Shown: piece by piece, positions 44,301 to 55,100 of the stretch
How the letters are laid out: every line of letters starts with the position of its first letter
Numbering within the stretch: the first letter of the stretch is position 1
Assembly: GCA_002118135.1 (NCBI GenBank)
Contig: BDIU01000210.1
Coordinates: forward strand, 253,087-317,086
Reading direction: 5' to 3'
Origin: Trebouxia sp. TZW2008
Lineage: Eukaryota; Chlorophyta; Trebouxiophyceae; Trebouxiales; Trebouxiaceae
Length of the DNA: 64,000 nucleotides
The notes under the pieces: generated by a model
Databases searched by the model: none
What the model was told of the DNA's origin: nothing
Seen by the model: the letters and a program-made list of their open reading frames with translations, nothing else
Translations under genes and position numbers: made by a program

Positions 44301-47300
44301 AGGCCCCATTCTGTTTTGACAAAGTCCTGCTTTACGTGAATCTAATCTTGCTGAATTTTGCCACGACCATTGGTGATGGTCAGCTGGGGCAGGCACTGCA
44401 CAGTAGTACGCTGTCTGAGTCATGGATATGCCTGACCTGGAAACTGTTGCACAGAGGTGAGTAAAGTTGGCTCCTTGAATCCAAAGGTTCATGTCCGAGA
44501 GCCATTCTGTAAGACCCAGCGCTGCCATTGTCATGAGTGACAAACAGCTGGTGGCGGTGAATGCACAGCAGTACGCAGTCTTGGCCATGGACGTGCTTGA
44601 CCTGGAAGCTGCTGCATGGAGATTACTGAAGCAGAGTCCTTGGTCTGTCCACAAGTGTACGTCTGAACTCCTTTCATTGCATGCAGTGCCTGCCACAATC
44701 TCCAGTGACTGCGCATCAGAATGCTGTCCAATTCGTGAACGTACTTGACCTAGAACCTGATGTTCCCAGGCAAGAAAGGCAGCATTGTGTCACGCTAAAA
44801 TGTGTCTGTTGGTTCTCACCCTGTCAAAAGCCCTTGTACAGGCATTGAGAGACAAGGCAGTCTACCATGTGAGCTTGCAACTTGTGCATCAGATGGTTCC
44901 TCCATGCCGCACATAAAATTGTGGCTTTTGGTGCAAAGCCAGGAACAAATCACGCTTTTGTGCACTATGGGCATCTGAAACAGGAAGGGAAAGCAGCAAA
45001 CCATGTGAGCTGTTGAAAGCGGTGGACTTGGGCTAAAGCCACCCACACTGCTCAAGGGGACTCACCAGCACCCACCCCCCTACAATCCCCCCTGGCTGGC
45101 CCTGATGGTAGTTGTTTCAAGGGCTGACAATCAAACGCAACCCTGTTGATATTGCAGGCATCTGGAGAGGGAGGAGAAGGCAGCAAATCATGTGAGCTGG
45201 TGGAAGCGGTGGACTCGCGCCAAGGCCACCCACACCGCTCAAGGGGATTCCCCCAGCACCCACCCCCCAGCACACCACCAGGAAGCTGTTGATGACCTGG
45301 AAGCTGGCCAAGCAGGTATTACACATGTTCAGCAGAGGTGCATTCCCCGTAGATAAGGGTTGAGGTGCCATGCCCTGACTCAACAAGAAGACATTTTGTT
45401 GCGCCCAATAACCCATCACTCAGGAACCCGATGATCTGGAGATTGGCTAAGCAGGTATCTAGCATGCTTACAGAAGTGAACTCTTGGTTCACAACATTGG
45501 CAACCCTACCTCATCAAGGGAAAATTGCATGGCACACCCCAGGCCCCCACCAGGAAGCCACTGATAACCAATGTTCACAATCAATCAATCAATCACTCAA
45601 TCAATCACTCAATCAATCAATCAACCAACCAATCAATCAAGCAAGCAATCAAAAAAGTTCACATTTTGGGGTAGGAGCCAGATGTAACTCGTTGGACTTC
45701 CTGGCTTGCAACAACCTGCTTGACTGTTGCCATTTTCCATACTCTGAAAGCTTTTTGCTGAATTGCAGAGCACGATAGAGCGGCAGCCATGCCTTTAAAC
45801 CAGAACTCTGAACTGCCCCAAAGGGCTAACAGCACCACCAATCTCAGCCGCTTCCGGCCGCCTCCTTTGCAGCAGCCTGGAGCCTTTCCAATGGGCAGCA
45901 GGGATGCTGCGAAAGGCATCACAAGCCCTTTGGGAGACTCTGGAAGGGCAATGCTCAGCCCTTTTGCCAAAGCACAGGTCAGGGACCAGACTGATGCTCT
46001 ATTTGACATGCAGAATTTGTCAAGAAATGTTATGTATGGTATAGCTTGAAGCATTGGGAGTGACAGCAAGCCACACAAACAGTGTGAAAGCTGCAGCAGC
46101 GGCTGCAGCAGATCTGTTTGAATGTACTGGTACGCTATATGCTGCTTGCATCCAAACGGCTTGGAAATGCAGAGGTATGCTCAGCTGACTGCTGGCATAC
46201 ATGTTGCACTTCTGGTTGACGGCTGAACGGCAGCCATCACACAATACAGTAACTGACTTGACCTGAATTCTGCTTTGTCTTGCTCCATAGTTCAGGTACA
46301 GCTGACACTAGCATCAAGAAATGACGGAGCAAAAGCAGTAGGTCAGCAGATTGTGTTACATAACAATGTGGTGCGACACATCAAGTGGTATGACACAGCA
46401 TTGTATGTGTAGATTTACTTCAACAGTAGTGTGACAGAGGCTGAAACATGCAATGCAGGGGCCAAGGGCCTGGTCAGAAGGGGACCCCAGCAGGACCCCC
46501 TGGGGGTCCAGTGATGGCCCCTCCAACCGCCACCTGGGCAGATACGCCATGTGTGACCTTGATTGCACTAGAGAAGTCCAACAGATATAACCATGCAACA
46601 GATAAAATCATGTGATGCAGAGGCCCAAGGCCTGGTCAGAGGGGGATCCCAGCAGGACCCTCTCAATGATGGGGGGACTCAGTCATGGCCCCTCAGGTCA
46701 TAACTTAGGCAGATACGCTATGTATAACTTTAATTGCACTACAGAAGTCCAACATACAAAGTTTGCCAATGCAGGGTCCCAAGGCTTGGTCAAAGGGGGA
46801 CCCCAGCAGGACCCCCTTAATGATTGGGGGCCCAGTGATGGCCCCTCCAACCACCACCTGGGCAGATACGCCATGTGTGATCTTGATTGCACTACAGAAG
46901 TCCGACAGATATAATCATGCAACAGATAAAATCATACGATGCAGGGTCCCAAGGCTGGGTCAGAGGGGGACCCCAGCAGGACCCCCTCAATGATGGGGGG
47001 ACCCAGTCATGGCCCCTCCAACCACCACCTTGGTAGATATGCTATGTATGACTTGGATGGCGATGGTCATGTGAGCATGGAGGAGATTGTGACTGCCACC
47101 TTCAAGAACTTGTTTCCTGACTCCTTCCAATGTGTGTTGGAAGTCAGAAATCATAAGGTGAATTACAAAGCAATATACTACCAGCGCTGTCGCCTGCATT
47201 GTCATGTCAGCATTGTCATATGAGCAAGGAGGAGATTGTGATTGCAGTGTCCAGGAAGTTGGTTCCTGACTCCTTTCAGTGGGTGTTGGAAGTCAGGAAG

Positions 47301-50300
47301 CACAAGGTAATGTTTCGTCAATGTCATGTGAAGCCTTTACATAGCAAAGCACTGTGTACAGGGCCCTGCTGTGCATTGCCTGCTGCAACAGCGATCGTAG
47401 TAAGGTTGATAACCCTGTTGATTGTCACTGCATACCGCAAGTCAGAGACCACAAGCCGTTCCAAGCAGCTGTGTTTGGCGGCACTGTGCAGGCTCTGTCC
47501 TATTGCAAAGCACTTGTGTCACCTTTCAACAGCCAGTCCTTGACCTCTTGCGCCACTGTTGCCGCTGCAGAGATGGTGCTCAATCTTGCATTGGCAGACA
47601 CAAAGGGCTTCAGGCCACCCTGCAGCTGTCATTTGTCGAGCCAGGTCAACATGTGTTGCAGGAAGTGGACCTGCTGCTGATGCCGTGGGACACAGCTTAC
47701 ATGAAGCTGGAGAAGCTGAAACCCTATCAGCCGGGTTTCGACAAACCTGCTGATCCATAATTAACAGGTCTCACTGGTGGTACAGGAGGTGGACCTGCTA
47801 CTCATGCAGTGGGACAGCTCACATGAAGCTGGAGAAGGCTGACCCCCTATCGATTGGGTTTCAACAAGCCCTACTGACCCATGATCAACAGGCTTCACTG
47901 ATGATACAGGAGGTGGGCCTGCTACTGATGCAGTGGGACACAGCTGACATGATGCCAGACAATGTTTGACCCTATCAAACCAAGTGTGATGAAAACCTAC
48001 CAACCCATAGCTCATATCTCACATTGGTAATGCAGGAGGTGGACCTGCTGCTGATGCAGTGGGACACGGCTTACATGAAGCTGGAGAAGGCTGAAACCAA
48101 TTTTGAGGACAGTGGATTGATGGACCGCCCAGAGCACAATCTCAGATGCTGCGGCTGCACAGGTCAGTCTTCTGTTTCTTCATCATAATTGCAATGATGC
48201 CTGTAGATGTATAAGTTGCATTTCATGTAACCCTTCCGACGTGGTGCACCACCTGAAGCACAATTCCACATGTTGCGGCTGGTCAGTTTCCCTGTTGATA
48301 ATCGTCAGCATGTCAAGCATACCTGTATCAACAGTGATAGTGACAATGAAGTGTAGCAATGACCACAGCCGTCTGCCATTGCAACAGCAGGCGCAGACAG
48401 AGGAGACAGCATAAAAATGTTGTCTGTAGAAGAGCTCTGGATAATGAGACTGTGAGACCTAGGCACTGGATGAAACGCTGATCACCCACCCACCAATGCA
48501 GGGCACAAAATAGACAGCACTGACTTCTGGTCCATGAGGGCACGGGATCTAGAGCAGCGCATCACTATAGCACGTCAAGCTAAGCTGAGCTTTCCTGTTG
48601 CTTGATCAAAACACTGATCAAACACCCACCAATGCTGCGGACAGAGTAGACAGCATTGATTTGTGGTCAATGAGGGTATAACACTTAGAGCAGCGCATCA
48701 CTATAGCTAGGCAGGCTGCCCTTAGACATTCATGGCTGACCTTGATTGGCTACCCAGCAACAAGTTGATCATTGTCCACAATTGTAGGGAACAGAGGAAG
48801 CAGCTTGGACTTGTGATGACGAGGAATGTCCAACACTAAGCAATGCATGCAGGTGATAGGGTAGACAGTATTGACTTTTGGTCAATGCGGGTACGGGACC
48901 TAGAGCAGCGCATCACTACAGCCAGGCAGGCTGCCTTAGACAACCCACCCACAACTTCCTACTTTGTCTTCTTCAACAACCAGAAGGATGCAGCCATTGC
49001 AGCGCAAACCAATCTGCATGCTGAAGACGGGCACAGCTTTAGGGTCATGGAGGCGCCAGGCCCAGAAGAGGTGGGGTGTTTGGCATCTGCTTTAGGTCTT
49101 GCGCTGAGGGCAAGGCTTATGCAATTGCATAGCAATATGATACTAGCTGTGATCAGCTTGCGCTGTTGCTTGTTGCCAAGCACGAGTTCCTAGTCTTTAC
49201 TGCGTGAAATGCAGCGCAATGCACTGCATTGCATCTTGCACTTGCTGCTGGTGGCATTGCCCTGCTTATGCAGAAACGCGGCAGCACAAGTACGCACGTT
49301 ATCGTTGTCATTTGAAATGTCAACACAGATGTCGCCTTGCTGGCAAACTGGTCAGTGGTATGGCGTACATAAATGTAGAGGGATGTGAGACACTGCTGTT
49401 TCTTCTGCAGCACACAAGCACTAGAGTAGAGAGATGTATTGAATGATCCTTCATGGGTACTTGCAGGTGAACTGGTCAGTGTTGTGGCGCACCTGGGTGG
49501 AGAGGGATGTGAGGGAGTTCCTGGTGCTGCCCCTCATTGTGCTCATCATCCTGGTCCCCATCGGCCTCTTCACAGGTACTGTCGTACTGTTTATATGTAA
49601 ATCGTCCCAATTGGCATGACATTGATGTGCACATACACATCATGGTGCTGTTTGAAATGATGCCCCGTCTGGTGTCAATTGGCCTTTTCACAAGCATTTT
49701 CTTGTTGCCAGTGCGTGATGCATTCATTTTGGGAGAACTTGCTTTACATTGACAGCAGGGTTTGGGTTCAGGGTGATGGCCCTGGTTCATACTATCCTGT
49801 GAACAGCACACTGTGCCACAATGCCTGCAGAGCAATCACAACTGTGTTTGGGCATTGCCGCGGACAATGGTTTATGTTCAGATTGCCTCTGCTATGCTTT
49901 ACAGGTGTTGTAGCTCAGACGACAGTTGCAGTGTGTAGCGGCACCAGCAAGTTCTCTGGAACCGGTACTGTGCCCAGCAGGGTGTGCGTCATTCCCTGTT
50001 CATGACTTATTCACATGGAGTCTGCTGTAGTGAGGCTGTGCCCTTCCTGTTCTACAGGTGTTGTAGCTCAGACGACAAAGGCGGTGTGCAACAGCACCAG
50101 CAGCAAGTACTGCTGGAATTGGTACTGCGCCAAGCAGAGCGTCGCCAGATCTTTTCACTGCAGTGCTGCCTCCGCTGCTGCTCATACTATGTACGCGCTG
50201 TGGCACAGACGACATTGTCAACATGCTTCTGAGAGCTTTTTGAAACGATGCTGTGCAGGTGTGGTTGCGCAAAAAAGGCAGTGTGCACCAGCACCAGCAA

Positions 50301-52143
50301 GTACTACTGTGTCCAGCAGAACATGGCCAGATCCCTCTTTGTTGCTGCTATGAGACTGTGTGTACCATGACGAGGCTTTCTCCTTTCGGGTGTGCAGGTG
50401 TTGTAGCTCAGACAACAGTGGCAGTGTGCAGCAGCACCAGCAAGTACTACTCGAACTGGTGCTGTGCCCAGCAGAACATGCCTCATTCCCTGTCTACTGC
50501 TCGTTCACATGGATCCTGCTTCAGTGAGGCTGTTCTCTTTCTGTTCTACAGGCGTTGTAGCCCAGACAACAGTGGCAGTGTGCATCAGCACCAGCAAGTA
50601 CTACTCGAACTGGTGCTGTGCCCAGCAGAACATGCCTCATTCCCTGTCTACTGCTCGTTCACGTGGATCCTGCTTCAGTGAGGCTGTTCTCTTTCTGTTC
50701 TACAGGCGTTGTAGCCCAGACAACAGTGGCAGTGTGCAGCAGTACCAGCAAGTACTACTGGAACTGGTACTGTGCCCAGCAGAATGTGGCCAGATCCCTC
50801 TTCACTGCAGTGCTGCCTCCGCTGCTGCTCATGCTGTGGCAATCTCTGGTCATGCCCAATGTTCTGTACCGCTTTGCCTGGGTGAGTTTGTGCTTTTGTT
50901 GCCGGCTGCTTACACACAATTGGCATTCATCCATTCAACTCTAAGCATTGCCAAATTCTTTGCTCCTTGCTTACATCATCATGTTGAGCAATCTCAGGTC
51001 ATGCCAAATGTGCTGTACTGCTTCAGATGGATGAGTTGACTGTTTCATCAATGCACACACACAACTTGCATTATTGTTGTTGTATGATACTCTGCCTGCA
51101 GCATCAACATATTGTTACTTCTCCTAAACATGCCCAACCTTCTATATTGCCTCTCATGCGTGAGCTAGCTGTTTCGTCACATGTCACATGCACTTGGCAT
51201 TTTTGCTGGCAAGATTCATGGCTTGGGTTTTGTCGCTGTGAGTACTGACAAGAATCTCAACTCAAGTCTGCTTGCTGTATGCGCTGTGCTTTCATGCTGC
51301 CAGTGAACAGTTCTGGTTGCATGCACAGATGTTGGCACCAATTGCAGCCTCAGCATAACTTGCATGAATCCGGCTTGTATATATCGCAAAATCTGTCATG
51401 GAAGAGACCAAACCTCACTATTATTGCAGATCGAGTCTAAGTGGCCTAGCCTGTCCCAGCTAGACCGCCGCATTTGTGAGCTCTTCTTCTTCTGGGATGT
51501 CTTCAACGTCTTTCTGGGAGCCATGTTTGGGGGAGCCATTTTCAGTCAGCTGGGCACCTCCATCAAGGATCCAGGTGTAACTTCATGCTGCTGTATTACA
51601 AAAGCTGGTGGTATTGTTATCAACAGACATATCGCCATGATCATCCTTGGCATTGCAATGACACTGCCATCGTCATGATCATTCTATAATTGGTTGTTGT
51701 ATTCATGCTTAGGAATCCTGTGGTTCAGGCTGTTGTTTGCGCTGAGGCTTGCAACACACAGCTAGCATTCATAATAGCATCGTCTCAAAGCTGAATACAT
51801 CGTAAGCACCTATGTGCCATTGAATATGTACACAGCATGTCTGTCGCCAGACATTTGACTTTAGCCCATGATATGTTGGATGTCAGAGAGTGTGTCTGCC
51901 TCTTCCAGGAGACCGAGTATGGCTTTCAGTATGCTGAATGTTAGTGACTGTGTTTGTTTGATATGTTTTGCCTTCGCCTTGCCTTGTACCAAACGACAGC
52001 GAGAGTGTGCAGGTGAGTCTGTGCGGCCCGTCCAAGATTAGCAAAGCCTTTGCTTTGTCCTGCTGAGATGCTGCATGAAGCTGGTGACGCCATTGCAATT
52101 CTGACGTTTCTTGTTTTGTTTTTGAAATGCTGAATCTTCGTGG

Positions 52144-52184
<41 letters not shown>

Positions 52185-55100
52185 ACTGCAGCCAGCATCC
52201 CTAGCCTGGTGGACACCGCCCTGCCCAGCAGCAGCAACTTCTTCACCAATCACAACCTTACTCACATGCAAAATGTCAGTGAGTGTGTGCATGGCTGCAG
52301 CCGGCATCCCTAGCCTGGTGGGCACAGCCCTGCCCAGCAGCAGCAGCAACTTCTACATCCACCGTGTCTTTTACTCACATGCAAAAAGTCAGTGAGGTGT
52401 GTGCGACTGCAGCCAGCATCCCTAGCCTGGTGGGCACAGCTCTGCCCAGCAGCAGCAACTTCTTCATCAACTACGTCATTACTCAGGGGATTGCCATGAT
52501 CCCCTTCAGAATCATGTTCCCTCACATTGGAGTGCTGGTTGGCCTGTTCAGGGTCTTGCGCATTTGTGGTGAGCACCCTAACCCTGCAATCCTGCATCTC
52601 CTGTAGGTATAAGGCCACGTATCTTAATGCTTGCACAGAGTGTCACACCGCCCTTACTCACGCCATTCTGCAGCATTCTGCATGCATGGTTCTCTATCAA
52701 GTTGCATGCACAGGCTCCCATATCACTCTGCATGAGGGCAAACCCCTTGCAGCCACAATGTCTGTGTAGCAACATCTTTTGCACAAAATCCAGGTGACAA
52801 TCGTACGAGTCATAGGTGTATGTCACAGCATTTCCAGCATCATGACAGCAGGAAGCCTTCCATTCCATACGCATAGCAAGCAGCAGCACTTGCGTCTCAC
52901 TTGACATCAGTCATGTGTGTCACTGGTTTCTATATTCACATACTGTGAGTGTAGGCGCTGCCATACTCATAGTTGCAGCAATGCAGGCATTGCAAGGTAT
53001 TGCAAAAAGTGGCCTTGCAGCAATGCACGTATAGTAAACTCTCTCTGTAAATAATGCTTTGGTACCAACAATTTGTTCCATACATCGAATTGTCCTTACG
53101 CTGAGTGTCCTTACAACAAGAGTTTACTGTGTTATGAGCTTGGGCACGAACAAGTCAGGTAAAAAAGCCCTCGCAACCACCAACCGTTCTAGCCCTTTCG
53201 ACTGCTGGTTGTGCTTACATGGCCTCGAGACCAACGGTGCTGCGCAGCTGCACACATCAACATTGACGGTGGTGTATATGTGATCACACTGATGACCATA
53301 CATATGTGATCACACTGATCACCATACATAAGTCAGCTGCTGGATGAGTCATGGTGCATAAGGCTGCTTCTTCCTTTGCAGGTCCCCCTAAGTCTGACAG
53401 GGATAAGGTCGCTGCTTTGTGGCCACACAGCGTCAGATATGGGCGGGAAGTTGGCGTAATGATGCTCATTTACATCATTGTTTTGGCGTACGCGGCCACC
53501 AGCCCCATCATTCTGCCCTTTGCCCTCATCTATTTCATGGCCAGCTGGATCTTCTGGCGGTACAACATTCTGTATGTCAGCGAGCGGTGCTTTGAGAGCG
53601 GTGGCCGTATCTGGGACCAGATCTTCAAGCAAGTGTGCTGCTGCATGTTCATCTTTGAGTTCTTCACAGGTACATTCCTGCTTGTATAAATGCAATGTCA
53701 TTGCTCCTGCTTTCAGCAATATCAGTGTTGCATGCTTATCTTTAAGTTCTTTACAGGTAGCCCTCGATGCTGTGCTTGCTGTACCCTTGTCACTTTGGCA
53801 TGGCTGCCAAATACCAATGCACATAGCACTGCAAGATGCGCTATTGAATTCTTCACACGTAGAATCTATTCTGCTGGTTGGTTAATACAAAGCAAGTGCT
53901 CCTGCTTTGCGCAACAGCGCCGCCAAAAAGATTGACGTGGAATCTTGTGCAAAATGATTTTGGTCTGTTTCATACTTGTGCTCATTCAAAGGACATTGTA
54001 TGAAACACAACTGCTGCTGCTGCTGCTGCTGCTGCTGCCACATTTTGACGCACTCCTCACCAAATCTGCATGTCACATGAACATGTGCCCTTCAGCACAT
54101 CGCAAGAAGTCAGGCACCTCACGTTGCTTGCTACACATAGAGCTGCTCATCTTCCTGGTATAGGTGTCCAATTGAGTGTCATTTCGAGTGCTTGTTGTAG
54201 CTGATATGCGCTTGACACGGTTCATGAACACAAAGCTCGAAAGCTGGCCTATCACTTCCAGTGCTTGTTGTAGCTCATACGTGCTTGACAGCCTCCATGA
54301 ACACAAAGCTCAAATGCTGGCCACACTAACCAATTTGAAAGCTGATAGGTTTTCTGTAGTAGTGTGAGGAATTAGCACCCTACCATCTAGCTAGCAATGC
54401 TTTTCAGCCCATACGCAATCTGTAACTTCTTCTGTCTGCCTGTGCAGCGTGCGTGCTGTTTGCCAACTCAGCCTTTGTCCAGGCCAGCATCCTGGTGGCT
54501 TCCATGACGCCCATCATCTACAAGTTCTACAGGTCAGTACAGTGAACACTCTGGGTTCAAGGTTTTGAGTGAAATCTTTTCATGGTGACACCACATTGAT
54601 TGTCAAACTTGATGTGCATGGCTGATACACTGAATTTTCTCCATGGTGACACCTTACTAATTGTCAAACTTGATGTGCATGGTTGACAGTTGCTGGGACC
54701 AGTCTGAGCTGACATGACGGTCTCTTGATCTATGGTGGTACTAGGGTCGCCGATGTTGTCATCGTCATCGTCAGCAGCATCATCATCATCAGCATCATCA
54801 TCATCACCACCATCACCATCATCACCACCATCAGCATGTTTTCCAGTGTTTTATGACCCTGCTAGGTGCATACAGAAGCAACAGGATCAAGATGGTACCA
54901 AAGCTACTTGGATGCTTGTTGTTGGAACATTAGACGTCCATTCCATGACGCTCAGAAACAAGTCAGCCTGACAAGACAAGACTTGTGCCACACACACCTA
55001 GCAATCTTGCTGGAACGTGTAACCATTATGAATATTATTACTTGGACGTGTCGCAGGTACTGCAGCATCAGATATGGACATGCAGTGGCGCATATGCCTC

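Noticed and set aside
45577..45645. Telomere-like or centromere-like repeat
   Set aside because: It is a simple AATC microsatellite inside an intron.
49905..50881. A cysteine-rich repeat protein of its own (GVVAQTTVAVC units)
   Set aside because: Each unit begins right after an acceptor and breaks frame before the next; only the last joins the channel frame in phase.
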